Below are positions 40,601 to 55,600 of a DNA stretch of 64,000 bases, one piece after another. Positions within the stretch are counted from its first letter, which is position 1. Every line of letters starts with the position of its first letter. The DNA comes from Amphiura filiformis (Eukaryota; Echinodermata; Ophiuroidea; Amphilepidida; Amphiuridae): contig NC_092642.1 of NCBI RefSeq assembly GCF_039555335.1, positions 23,107,262-23,171,261 of the forward strand, given 5' to 3'. The notes under the pieces are model-generated. The model was not told where the DNA came from, did no database searches, and saw only the letters and a program-made list of their open reading frames with translations. Position numbers and translations under genes: made by a program.

Positions 40601-43600
40601 ATCCAAAAACATGGTAATAAAGCAAACATGTTAATTGAGACAAATGTGTCTTTTGTTTTATCTTCACATGTTTAACTTTCAATATTATTCTTATTTTGTT
40701 TTTCTTAAGCTCAAGACTGGAGATCCTTGCACAGACTGCAAAGCTTTCTTCAATGACACCAAAATGATGCTTAGTAATGCGACAGTACAGGTGGGATTAT
40801 TTTCAAAAATTTCTGAAGCCCTCTTCCACTTTCTTATGCCCATTGTAGTGCATGCCACTGCATCATTTACATGAGCAAATATGGCATACTGTGTGTATAG
40901 CTGCATTATGAGTGTGGCATTAGCAATGCATAGGCTCTCATTAGCTCTTAGAAATGACCAAAACAGGTGTTTGTCAATTTTTTGAAGCCAATTCATGACC
41001 GATTTCAACCAATATAGTTTATGTTACTCCCAGTGACCTAAACTTTCTTTCTTCTTGCGTATGTTTTGTTATATTTAGATCAAAGTAAGAAAAGCCTTTT
41101 AACGAACACATACACCTACACATAAATAAACAACATTTCCATAATTATAGTAAGATTAATATAATAATAATAATTATAGTAAGATTGCTTTCTTTTAAAT
41201 TTTAATGAAAATTTAAAATAATGTTGTTATGGATATTACATATTTGTCAATGTGTCTTTATTTACAGAAAGAAATCTTGAATGAGCTTAAGATGGTGTGC
41301 AGCTTGTTAGGTGATCTTGCTGATCAATGTAATTCACTTATTGATCAATATGGACCTCTTGTCTTTGATCTGCTACTACCAGAATTGGTGAGTGATATTC
41401 ATTCATTCATTCATTCATTCATTCATTCATTCATTCATTCATTCATTCATTCATTCATTCATTCATTCATTCATATTTTATTTTGCCAATCACCAATCAA
41501 TAATACAATGTACAAATGTAATTCAATAATGATATAAGCAGAAGCAATAATAGTGATAATGATAATAATATAAATCATGGTAATAAATAACTAATATAAT
41601 AACAATAGTAACAATCCTAATAATAGGAATAACATGATGATAATAATAATTATGTACATATACATTAATGGCATGAAAAGGCCCGTAAAAAAAGAAATAT
41701 AATAACAGACACAATTAATATATTGAAGCTTCATAATTCATAAAACAGAAATATAATAACAGACACAATTAATATATTGAAGCTTCGTAATTCCTAAAAC
41801 ACAGAAAAAAGAAACAAATAAATATCTTAAGTCATATATTATTTTGGGGTTGGATATATTGAAAACTAAATTGTTTATAATTTTCAGGACCCATCTAGCA
41901 TTTGTGGCACCATTGGATTCTGTCAAGGCATGGACACAACACAGATGATTGCAGCTCTGACAAGAGTAGTTATCAAAGTAAAAATGGTAAGTTGATTTCA
42001 ATATGCAGGCAATTATACTGTTTCTCTAGAGTAATTATGATATATCAATTTCATTCTGAATATATATAAAAATACAACAATAAAACTATAAAACTTGTTT
42101 TGGGCTAGACACTACATCTCATTTGCCCTACTCCACACAAATAGGAATATCATTCTCTGTGCTGAGTGTTATTATTTGTCACAAGTAATGTGTATCCTAG
42201 TCAAAGTTAAACAAATGTAAAGCACTTTGTAGCTGTTCTAAAGGCACTATATAAATACCTACATTAATTTAATTAGTTGTATATTCATTTTTTTTCATGT
42301 TTTTTAATGCTCCCTCTCTTACAGCTTCCAACAGCAGACATGTGCACAGACTGTAAGATGTTCTTTGGTGATGTTCAGAAAGTACTCATGGACCCTAACA
42401 ACCAAGTAAGTATACAAGTTCCATTTGTCAAAACTGATCTTTGTCACAAAATATTAAGTAATAGTTGTCAAATTTTACAATTATTGGAGAAAGTTAACTT
42501 AATATAACTCATTACATTCAATAATTTCAGCAAACCATTTTATCAGCTGTTGAGCAGGTGTGTAGTCTATTAGGTGATCTCTCCAGTGAATGTCAATCTC
42601 TTGTTGAGCAGTATGGATCTACTGTCATCAATGCAGTAGCACAAGTATTGGTGAGTATTGTGAAGCTTTTTATAATGCTTGTTTTTAAATGGAATAAGCA
42701 AATGAAATGAAATTTGTGGAAAAGGTGTGCTTATTTGAAAGGCCACTACTGGTAGAAGTTAAACACCTCTTTATTGTGTTATCATTGTGCTAAAGACACA
42801 CAACATTCTTATCTGTATTCGTGTGTTTTATAACTAATGTTTAATTCTATCTTTTGCAGGACCCCCAAAATACTTGCAACACAATAGGCTTTTGTGGAAT
42901 GCTTCCAAAATTAAGAGTAAGTACTATCTATATGTTTCAAATACTTTATAAATAATACAATAATTATTGTTACACTTAGAAATAAAGCAATACCATGTAT
43001 GGAAATGTTACCAAACAATATTCTAAAGTAAATCATTTCTGTTTCCTACAGGTGAAAGCTGGAGACCCATGCACAGATTGTAAAGCTTTCTTTGGTGATG
43101 TCAAGATGATGCTTAGTAATGCTACAACACAGGTGGGTAGAACAGAGTTTATATTTGTGCTCTCTTTGTGCTCCTGTTGAAACCCTTAATATGTAACTGA
43201 GTATGAATACCCATTGTAAAGTCATATCAAACAAGTTGATCTACTTTGTCATTTTTCTTTTACAGAAAGAAATCCTGAATGAGCTTAAGATGGTTTGCAG
43301 CTTGTTGGGTGATCTTGCTGATCAATGTAATTCACTTATTGATCAATATGGACCTCTTGTCTTTGATCTGCTACTACCAGAATTGGTGAGCAATATTTAT
43401 TTTGAAACTTTGTAATTCACAAAACACAGAAAAAAAAAACTAAAGATTTCAAATCATGAATTACTTTTGGGTTGGATATATTGAAAACTAAATTGTTTAT
43501 AATTTTCAGGACCCATCTAGCATTTGTGGCACCATTGGATTCTGTCAAGGCGTGGACACAACACAGATGATTGCAGCTCTGACAAGAGTGGTTATCAAAG

Positions 43601-46600
43601 TAAAAATGGTAAGATGATTTTAATATGCAGGCAATTATACTGTTTCTCTAGAGTAATTATGATATATCAATTTCATTCTGAATATATATATAAAAATACA
43701 ACAATAAAACTGTAAAACTTGTTTTGGGCTAGACACTGCATCTCATTTGCCCTACTCCACGCAAATGGGAATATCATTCTCTGTGCTGACTGTTATTATT
43801 TGTCACAAGTAATGTGTATCCTAGTCAAAGTTAAACAAATGTAAAGCACTTTGTAGCTGTTCTAAAGTTACTATATAAATTCCTGCATTAATTTAATTAG
43901 TTGTAAATTCATTTTTTCATGTTTTTTATTGCTCCCTCTCTTACAGCTTCCAACAGCAGACATGTGCACAGACTGTAAGATGTTCTTTGGTGATGTTCAG
44001 AAAGTACTCATGGACCCTAACAACCAAGTAAGTATACAAGTTCCATTTGTCAAAACTGATCTTTGTCACAAAATATTAAGTAATAGTTGTCAAATTTTGC
44101 AATTATTGGAGAAAGTTAAGTTAATATAACTCATTACATTCAATTATTTCAGCAAACCATTTTATCAGCTGTTGAGCAGGTGTGTAGTCTATTAGGTGAT
44201 CTCTCCAGTGAATGTCAATCTCTTGTTGAGCAGTATGGATCTACTGTCATCAATGCAGTAGCACAAGTATTGGTGAGTATTATGAAGCTTTTCATAATGC
44301 TTGACTTTAAATGGAATAAGCAAATGAAATGAAATTTGTGGAAAAGGTGTGCTTATATGAAAGGCCGCTACTGGTAGAAGTTAAGCACCTCTTTATTGTG
44401 TTATCATTGTGCTAAAGACACAACATTCTCATCTTTATTTGTGTGTTTTATAACTAATGTTTAATTCTATCTTTTGCAGGACCCCCAAAATACTTGCAAC
44501 ACAATAGGCTTTTGTGGAATGCTTCCAAAATTAAGAGTAAGTACTATCTATATGTTTTAAATACTTTATAAATAATACAATAATTATTGTTACACTTAGA
44601 AATAAAACAAAGCCATGTATGGAAATGTTACCAAACAATATTCTAAAGTAAATCATTTCTGTTTCCTACAGGTGAAATCTGGAAACCCGTGCACAGATTG
44701 TAAAGCTTTCATGGGTGATGTCAAGATGATGCTTAGTAATGCTACAACACAGGTGGGTAGAAATGAGTGTATATTTGTGCTCTCTTTGTGCTCCTGTTGA
44801 AACCCTTAATATGTAACTGAGTATGAATACCCATTGTAAAGTCATATCAAACAAGTTGATCTAGTTTTGTCATTTTTTTCTTTTACAGAAAGAAATCCTG
44901 AATGAGCTTAAGATGGTGTGCAGCTTGTTGGGTGATCTTGCTGATCAATGTAATTCACTTATTGATCAATATGGACCTCTTGTCTTTGATCTGCTACTAC
45001 CAGAATTGGTGAGCGATATTTATTTTGAAACTTTGTAATTCACAAAACACAGAAAAAAATGAAACAACTAAAGATTCCAAATCATGAATTACTTTTGGAT
45101 TGGATATATTGAAAACTAAATTGTTTATAATTTTCAGGACCCAACTAGCATTTGTGGCACTATTGGATTCTGTCAAGGCGTGGACACAACACAGATGATT
45201 GCAGCTCTGACAAGAGTAGTTATCAAAGTAAAAATGGTAAGTTGATTTCAATATGCAGGAAATTATACTGTTTCTCTAGAGTAAATATGATATATCAATT
45301 ACATTCTGAAGATATATATAAAAATATAACAATAAAACTAAAACTTGTTTTGGGCTAGACACTGCATCTTATTTGCCCTACTCCACGCAAATGGGAATAT
45401 CATTCTCTGCGCTGAGTGTTATTATTTGTCACAAGTAATGTGTATCCTAGTCAAAGTTAAACAAATGTAAAGCACTTTGTAGCTGTTCTAAAGGCACTAT
45501 ATAAATACCTACATTAATTTAATTAGTTGTTTATTCATTTTTTCACGTTTTTAATGCTCCCTCTCATACAGCTTCCAACAGCAGACATGTGCACAGACTG
45601 TAAGATGTTCTTTGGTGATGTTCAGAAAGTACTCATGGACCCTAACAACCAAGTAAGTATACAAGTTCCATTTGTCAAAACTGATCTTTGTCACAAAATA
45701 TTACGTAATAGTTGGCAAATTTTACAATTATTGGAGAAAGTTAAGTTAATATAACTCATTACATTCAATAATTTCAGCAAACCATTTTATCAGCTGTTGA
45801 GCAGGTGTGTAGTCTATTAGGTGATCTCTCCAGTGAATGTCAATCTCTTGTTGAGCAGTATGGATCTACCTTCATCAATGCAGTAGCACAAGTATTGGTG
45901 AGTATTGTGAAGCTTTTTATAATGCTTGTCTTTAAATGGAATAAGCAAATGAAATGAAATTTGTAGAAAAGTGTGTTATTTGAAAGGCCACTACTGGTAG
46001 AAGTTAAACACCTCTTTATTGTGTTATCATTGTGCTAAAGACACACAACGTTCTCATCTTTATTTGTGTGTTTTATAACTAATGTTTAATTCTATCTTTT
46101 GCAGGACCCCCAAAATACTTGCAACACAATAGGCTTTTTGTGGAATGCTTCCAAAATTAAGAGTAAGTACTATCTATATGTTTCAAATACTTTATAAATA
46201 ATACAATAATTATTGTTACACTTAGAAATAAAGCAAAGCCATGTATGGAAATGTTACCAAACAATATTATAAAGTAAATCATTTCTGTTTCCTACAGGTG
46301 AAAGCTGGAGACCCATGCACAGATTGTAAAGCTTTCATGGGTGATGTCAAGATGATGCTTAGTAATGCTACAACACAGGTGGGTAGAAATGAGTGTATAT
46401 TTGTGCTCTCTTTGTGCTCCTGTTGAAACCCTTAATATGTAACTGAGTATGAATACCCATTGTAAAGTCATATCAAACAAGTTGATCTAGTTTTGTCATT
46501 TTTTTCTTTTACAGAAAGAAATCCTGAATGAGCTTAAGATGGTGTGCAGCTTGTTGGGCGATCTTGCTGATCAATGTAATTCACTTATTGATCAATATGG

Positions 46601-49600
46601 ACCTCTTGTCTTTGATCTGCTACTACCAGAATTGGTGAGCGATATTTATTTTGAAACTTTGTAATTCACAAAACACAGAAAAAAATGAAACAACTAAAGA
46701 TTCCAAATCATGAATTACTTTTGGGTTGGATATATTGAAAACTAAATTGTTTATAATTTTCAGGACCCAACTAGCATTTGTGGCACTATTGGATTCTGTC
46801 AAGGCGTGGACACAACACAGATGATTGCAGCTCTGACAAGAGTAGTTATCAAAGTAAAAATGGTAAGTTGATTTCAATATGCAGGAAATTATACTGTTTC
46901 TCTAGATTAATTATGATATATCAATTTCATTCTGAAGATATATATAAAAATACAACAATAAAACTATAAAACTTGTTTTGGGCTAGACACTGCATCTTAT
47001 TTGCCCTACTCCATGCAAATGGGAATATCATTATCTGCGCTGAGTGTTATTATTTGTCACAAGTAATGTGTATCCTAGTCAAAGTTAAACAAATTTAAAG
47101 CACTTTGTAGCTGTTCTAAAGGCACTATATAAATACCTACATTAATTTAATTAGTTGTTTATTCATTTTTTCACGTTTTTAATGCTCCTCTCATACAGCT
47201 TCCAACAGCAGACATGTGCACAGACTGTAAGATGTTCTTTGGTGATGTTCAGAAAGTACTCATGGACCCTAACAACCAAGTAAGTATACAAAAGTTCCAT
47301 TTGTCAAAACTGATCTTTGTCACAAAATATTAAGTAAAAGTTGTCAAATTTTACAATTATTGGAGAAAGTTATGTTAATATAACTCATTACATTCAATTA
47401 TTTCAGCAAACCATTATATCAGCTGTTGAGCAGGTGTGTAGTCTATTAGGTGATCTCTCCAGTGAATGTCAATCTCTTGTTGAGCAGTATGGATCTACTG
47501 TCATCAATGCAGTAGCACAAGTATTGGTGAGTATTGTGAAGCTTTTTATAATGCTTGTCTTTAAATGGAATAAGCAAATGAAATGAAATTTGTAGAAAAG
47601 TGTGCTATTTGAAAGGCCACTACTGGTAGAAGTTAAACACCTCTTTATTGTGTTATCATTGTGCTAAAGACACACAACATTCTTATCTGTATTTGTGTGT
47701 TTTATAACTAATGTTTAATTCTATCTTTTACAGGACCCCCAAAATACTTGCAACACAATAGGCTTTTGTGGAATGCTTCCAAAATTAAGAGTAAGTACTA
47801 TCTATATGTTTCAAATACTTTATAAATAATACAATAATTATTGTTACACTTAGAAATAAAGCAAAGCCATGTATGGAAATATTACCATACAATATTCTAA
47901 AGTAAATCATTTCTGTTTCCTACAGGTGAAAGCTGGAGACCCATGCACAGATTGTAAAGCTTTCATGGGTGATGTCAAGATGATGCTTAGTAATACTACA
48001 ACACAGGTGGGTAGAAATGAGTGTATATTTGTGCTCTCTTTGTGCTCCTGTTGAAACCCTTAATATGTAACTGAGTATGAATACCCATTGTAAAGTCATA
48101 TCAAACAAGTTGATCTAGTTTTGTCATTTTTTCTTTTACAGAAAGAAATCCTGAATGAGCTTAAGATGGTGTGCAGCTTGTTGGGTGATCTTGCTGATCA
48201 ATGTAATTCACTTATTGATCAATATGGACCTCTTGTCTTTGACCTACTATTGCCTGAATTGGTGAGCGATATTTATTTTGAAACTTTGTAATTCACAAAA
48301 CACAGAAAAAAATGAAACAACTAAAGATTCCAAATCATGAATTACTTTTGGGTTGGATATATTGAAAACTAAATTGTTTATAATTTTCAGGACCCAACTA
48401 GCATTTGTGGCACTATTGGATTCTGTCAAGGCGTGGACACAACACAGATGATTGCAGCTCTGACAAGAGTAGTTATCAAAGTAAAAATGGTAAGTTGATT
48501 TCAATATGCAGGAAATTATACTGTTTCTCTAGAGTAAATATGATATATCAATTACATTCTGAAGATATATATAAAAATATAACAATAAAACTATAAAACC
48601 TGTTTTGGGCTAGACACTGCATCTTATTTGCCCTACTCCACGCAAATGGGAATATCATTCTCTGCGCTGAGTGTTATTATTTGTCACAAGTAATGTGTAT
48701 CCTAGTCAAAGTTAAACAAATGTAAAGCACTTTGTAGCTGTCCTAAAGGCACTATATAAATACCTACATTAATTTAATTAGTTGTTTATTCATTTTTTTC
48801 ACGTTTTTTAATGCTCCCTCTCATACAGCTTCCAACAGCAGACATGTGCACAGACTGTAAGATGTTCTTTGGTGATGTTCAGAAAGTACTCATGGACCCT
48901 AACAACCAAGTAAGTATACAAGTTCCATTTGTCAAAACTGATCTTTGTCACAAAATATTACGTAATAGTTGGCAAATTTTACAATTATTGGAGAAAGTTA
49001 AGTTAATATAACTCATTACATTCAATAATTTCAGCAAACCATTTTATCAGCTGTTGAGCAGGTGTGTAGTCTATTAGGTGATCTCTCCAGTGAATGTCAA
49101 TCTCTTGTTGAGCAGTATGGATCTACTGTCATCAATGCAGTAGCACAAGTATTGGTGAGTATTGTGAAGCTTTTTATAATGCTTGTCTTTAAATGGAATA
49201 AGCAAATGAAATGAAATTTGTAGAAAAGTGTGCTATTTGAAAGGCCACTACTGGTAGAAGTTAAACACCTCTTTATTGTGTTATCATTGTGCTAAAGACA
49301 CACAACATTCTTATCTGTATTCGTGTGTTTTATAACTAATGTTTAATTCTATCTTTTGCAGGACCCCAAAATACTTGCAACACAATAGGCTTTTGTGGAA
49401 TGCTTCCAAAATTAAGAGTAAGTACTATCTATATGTTTCAAATACTTTATAAATAATACAATAATTATTGTTACACTTAGAAATAAAGCAAAGCCATGTA
49501 TGGAAATGTTACCAAACAATATTATAAAGTAAATCATTTCTGTTTCCTACAGGTGAAAGCTGGAGACCCATGCACAGATTGTAAAGCTTTCATGGGTGAT

Positions 49601-52600
49601 GTCAAGATGATGCTTAGTAATGCTACAACACAGGTGGGTAGAAATGAGTGTATATTTGTGCTCTCTTTGTGCTCCTGTTGAAACCCTTAAAGGGACCATT
49701 GAAAGAAAATATGATTTGGTATCAAAATAAAGCCCATAAAATATAGAATCAATATCTAAAACAATTGAAGAACTAACTATTTTAGAAATAAAAATACAAT
49801 GAAAACAACGTACTCGATTTACCCCCTTCCGACGCTACATCGCGTCAATTATCAAAAGTAGAAAATTGGGCGCTTTCCTGATGACGTCATTGTGGTTACG
49901 CTGCTTTGTGTTATGTTGACATTTTGCCGGATAATTTGACAACAGCGATCGCGATATAAATATCAGATGCAATAATCATGGTAATACAACCACTTATAAT
50001 TATTTAAAGGTCAAGTAAAAACAAAATTCCAGTTGATTGTCCACATGTTATCAAAAAGAGGAAGTGGAGGGCCTTTTTATTTATCATTTATTAGTTATTT
50101 TTTACAATGCAAATGGATCATTTAGGCCTATGTATTATTCCCGGACATTATTACTAGTTGTGTAATTTGTAGAGGAGGATGATAGGATCGAGGCTCTTGT
50201 TATTTGATGGTTCTAAATTGAAATGCTTATTGGACAGAAGCAAATCTAAACTATTGATAATATTATTAACTTTTGAAACATTTAAAAAAGAAGGTTTTCC
50301 TTTATAATAAAGAAAATACCATTGAACATTTCAGAGTCCCTCAATTACAATGCCATGCGAAAAGGAAGCGGGCGGGGACGATCAATTGGTTTTTTTTAAT
50401 CATCATCAAGCATGCAGCTTCCTATTTTACTTATTCATAAATTCAACCCCCCGGTCAACATGACCAAGATATGATTCCGATGACTTTATGTAGGCCCTAT
50501 ATGGCATATATAAAACCATAAAACTAATTTTGAGTATGCCTATATAGGCCTATGATAAAGTGACGATGTTGAGGGGAATATCGCCAAGATTTGTCGCAAT
50601 ACATAAATTGCCGATGATGTGCCGGCGCGAGCACCTGGGAATTATTATTATAGGCCTATGTATTTTTTTTTCCGTAGGACCTACCTTAAATAATATTCAA
50701 GAGATGATTATTTTTTCCAAAACCTGACAATTGGTATAAAAAAGCTTTTTCTTCCATAAGTTAACTTTCAAAAGTGCTTATTATCATACCCCAAACAATG
50801 CAAAGTAGGCCTAGGCCCTTTTATTTTGCAAATTTATTCCCCTATAGGCCTACCATGTGTTATACGGGAGACTTGCCAATATATTATTTGAGCCGTTGGC
50901 ACTGGGGCAGTAGCTGAACGACAGATGAAGAAGTTGGTTAATCAGAAGAACATGACATGCAAGCTTTTCTTAAAATAAATTACGAGGAGCGCCTACAAAC
51001 ATACATAAAAAAAAAAAAAGCCTATTATGCTACAAACATCAAATGGGAAATATTATAGGCCTACACTTATTTTAATCCATGGATGGTTAGGACCGGGTAG
51101 GCCTAGGCTATGCGAAATTGATGTCAGTCATTTCTAAGAACGAAATATTCAGCCAGGCGCGCTGTATTTTACAAGATTTACCCAATCAACATAAACTTTG
51201 TAACTGTAGGCCTACCTTTGAGGGTGCATGCCACTAAATCCGCCTGTGAAGCGGTTTCCGGTAAAAGTTTATCACGACTATAGTCCCAACTTTGCATAAA
51301 AAATGTGCAAAATCGGTACAATATTAACAATTTTAGTGTTGCAAATCGTGTTTTGCTAGAACTTGTGAATGTGATCTCTACTAATTTGAACAGAAAACGC
51401 GAAAATTTGAGTGATGTTTACGATGATGAGCGCATGAACACACGAGGTCAAAACGCGTTAGCAGTCGGACGTAAACACGGGAAAATCGGGCCTTTTATAT
51501 AGCGCTATTTTTCTCAAAAAGTAGACCTAAAATATGGTGTCATTTTCAGATATGTTATGCAGAATTTTGTTCTGATTAAGATGATATCAAATATATATTT
51601 CAAAGTAAGACGTAACTTCGACTTATAGCCTAAAACGTGACCCCTATTTTGCACGTAAAGTCTATGGAAAGCTATTTTGTGGCATGTACCCTTGATAAAA
51701 CGCTCGGACACTTTGCACTTTGAAGTATCAGTGGGAGTTGAGATTGGATTAGGCCTATAAGCATTTCCATAACGTAAACTAAAGGCTGACAGTAAATATT
51801 GTTCATATGATTGTTTGGAGTGGCCTTTATATGTTCCTCTCGTGGTTCTTTATCTTCAAATTTGTTTCTCATTTTCATAGGCTTTTTCGGCTTTTTTTAT
51901 ATAATAACGCCTTTTCCCAGATCTCGGAGGGTTCAAAGCGCTGTAATTTCGCTGCCATGGTAGGCCTACAATCAGATCGCATCATCTAGGCTGGATGCTG
52001 CCGAACCTGTCGCAAATCTAGCCGCACGTCGATTGTAACATCCACCAATTATCTTTTCAGCTCCCCAAATTTCATTGGGTGAAGGAAGTTTTTGATAACC
52101 AAACAACTCACCGATTTTTGAGAAGCAGGAGGAAACTGGAGATCCCGAAGAAAACCTGCGGGATCGAGATAAACCAAGTTCACATGAGTCTTTGGGCCGC
52201 CAGGGGCTTGAAGTTGAACCTAGTGGTGCAAGGCGAGGAAACAACCGCACCAACTCGCTCTCCAGAGCCTGACTTTTGTTTTGAACCTGGTCCCATAAGT
52301 GTGTCTCTACACGGAGCGATTTAAAAAAAATAGATTTTTCAATTATTTTAGACTTTGGAATGATTGATGAATTTTTCATACATAGGCCTATAAATAAGTT
52401 TATTAGAGAACAAGGGCCACTTCCAAGTCTTTTTGTGGTAGGGCCTACTCTAGGGGGTTTATCCCTCAGAATCTCACATTTGAAAAAAAAAGTGTCATCG
52501 CTTCCTCGAGCACTGTTGGAAAAGACCGAAAACTGCAGACAATGCTGATTTTACACTGAAAAAAAACACCTCCCTCATTAATTCATGAAAATCCTCTGGA

Positions 52601-55600
52601 CGAGAACCAAAATATTAATTTTATACGGCCTAACCTAGGCTGCACGCTCGATAGGTAGGCTAATTAGGCCTAAAGAAATTAAGTCGCATGTCATGGGCTA
52701 ACCCGAAACATCATTGTCTTCTCTTTCCTATCCTCACCAGGTATTTCAGAGGAAATATAAGAAAAGAGTTGATATATCAGAATGTCTCAGTCAAAACAAA
52801 TGATACTCTCTTGCAAACGCCGAGCAGCTAGCACTGACAGCTTTGACTTTGTCAATATGAAGGCCTAGGCCTAACTTACTTATGTTTCCCGTTGTTGGCC
52901 AATTTTGTAGGCCTAGCTTAGAATTTATATATAGGCCTATCATAGAAGTCATTGTAGCTTTGTAATTTATATTATAATATCCTTTTTAATAAAAAATTAT
53001 ACTTGTTAGGCCTAAAAGGCACATAAAAGTTCATTGCTGTAAACACGTTAATGCGTTGGTTTGGACCAAGTCTGGACTATGCAGTGTTGCCATGCAGCGG
53101 AAAGGATAACCACTTTGACGTCACAGGGGTTGCCACGTGTCTCTGCACATATGAATTGGGCGGAGCGACGCGGCATTGGGCGCTTTGTCTTTATTTGCTG
53201 ATTTGGGGGTAAAATAAAGGAAAATTGCGTTTATCATTTTAGAAATGGATTCCATATGTTATTAGCTTTATTTTGATGCCAAATATGTTTTTCTTTCAAT
53301 GGTCCCTTTAATATGTAACTGAGTATGAATACCCATTGTAAAGTCATATCAAACAAGTTGATCTAGTTTTGTCATTTTTTTCTTTTACAGAAAGAAATCC
53401 TGAATGAGCTTAAGATGGTGTGCAGCTTGTTGGGCGATCTTGCTGATCAATGTAATTCACTTATTGATCAATATGGACCTCTTGTCTTTGATCTGCTACT
53501 ACCAGAATTGGTGAGCGATATTTATTTTGAAACTTTGTAATTCACAAAACACAGAAAAAAAATGAAACAACTAAAGATTCCAAATCATGAATTACTTTTG
53601 GGTTGGATATATTGAAAACTAAATTGTTTATAATTTTCAGGACCCAACTAGCATTTGTGGCACTATTGGATTCTGTCAAGGCGTGGACACAACACAGATG
53701 ATTGCAGCTCTGACAAGAGTAGTTATCAAAGTAAAAATGGTAAGTTGATTTCAATATGCAGGAAATTACACTGTTTCTCTAGATTAATTATGATATATCA
53801 ATTTCATTCTGAAGATATATATAAAAATACAACAATAAAACTATAAAACTTGTTTTGGGCTAGACACTGCATCTTATTTGCCCTACTCCATGCAAATGGG
53901 AATATCATTATTTGCGCTGAGTGTTATTATTTGTCACAAGTAATGTGTATCCTAGTCAAAGTTAAACAAATTTAAAGCACTTTGTAGCTGTTCTAAAGGC
54001 ACTATATAAATACCTACATTAATTTAATTAGTTGTTTATTCATTTTTTTCACGTTTTTTAATGCTCCCTCTCATACAGCTTCCAACAGCAGACATGTGCA
54101 CAGACTGTAAGATGTTCTTTGGTGATGTTCAGAAAGTACTCATGGACCCTAACAACCAAGTAAGTATACAAAAGTTCCATTTGTCAAAACTGATCTTTGT
54201 CACAAAATATTAAGTAAAAGTTGTCAAATTTTACAATTATTGGAGAAAGTTATGTTAATATAACTCATTACATTCAATTATTTCAGCAAACCATTATATC
54301 AGCTGTTGAGCAGGTGTGTAGTCTATTAGGTGATCTCTCCAGTGAATGTCAATCTCTTGTTGAGCAGTATGGATCTACTGTCATCAATGCAGTAGCACAA
54401 GTATTGGTGAGTATTGTGAAGCTTTTTATAATGCTTGTCTTTAAATGGAATAAGCAAATGAAATGAAATTTGTAGAAAAGTGTGCTATTTGAAAGGCCAC
54501 TACTGGTAGAAGTTAAACACCTCTTTATTGTGTTATCATTGTGCTAAAGACACACAACATTCTTATCTGTATTTGTGTGTTTTATAACTAATGTTTAATT
54601 CTATCTTTTACAGGACCCCCAAAATACTTGCAACACAATAGGCTTTTGTGGAATGCTTCCAAAATTAAGAGTAAGTACTATCTATATGTTTCAAATACTT
54701 TATAAATAATACAATAATTATTGTTACACTTAGAAATAAAGCAAAGCCATGTATGGAAATGTTACCAAACAATATTCTAAAGTAAATCATTTCTGTTTCC
54801 TACAGGTGAAAGCTGGAGACCCATGCACAGATTGTAAAGCTTTCTTTGGTGATGTCAAGATGATGCTTAGTAATGCTACAACACAGGTGGGTAGAAATGA
54901 GTGTATATTTGTGCTCTCTTTGTGCTCCTGTTGAAACCCTTAATATGTAACTGAGTATGAATACCCATTGTAAAGTCATATCAAACAAGTTGATCTAGTT
55001 TTGTCATTTTTTTCTTTTACAGAAAGAAATCCTGAAAGAGCTTAAGATGGTGTGCAGCTTGTTGGGTGATCTTGCTGATCAATGTAATTCACTTATTGAT
55101 CAATATGGACCTCTTGTCTTTGATCTGCTACTACCAGAATTGGTGAGCGATATTTTTTTGAAACATTTAATTCACAAAACACAGAAAAAAATGAAACAAC
55201 TAAAGATTCCAAATCATGAATTACTTTTGGGTTGGATATATTGAAAACTAAATTGTTTATAATTTTCAGGACCCAACTAGCATTTGTGGCACTATTGGAT
55301 TCTGTCAAGGCGTGGACACAACACAGATAATTGCAGCTCTGACAAGAGTAGTTATCAAAGTAAAAATGGTAAGTTGATTTCAATATGCAGGAAATTATAC
55401 TGTTTCTCTAGAGTAATTATGATATATCAATTTCATTCTGAAGATATATATAAAAATACAACAATAAAACTATAAAACTTGTTTTGGGCTAGACACTGCA
55501 TCTTATTTGCCCTACTCCATTCAAATGGGATTATCAATCTCTGCGCTGAGTATTATTATTTGTCACAAGTAATGTGTATCCTAGTCAAAGTTAAACAAAT

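Noticed and set aside
51972-52379. 135-codon minus-strand ORF in the 3.6-kb TTAA element
   Set aside because: No motif or composition typical of a transposase, and no neighbouring frames extend it.
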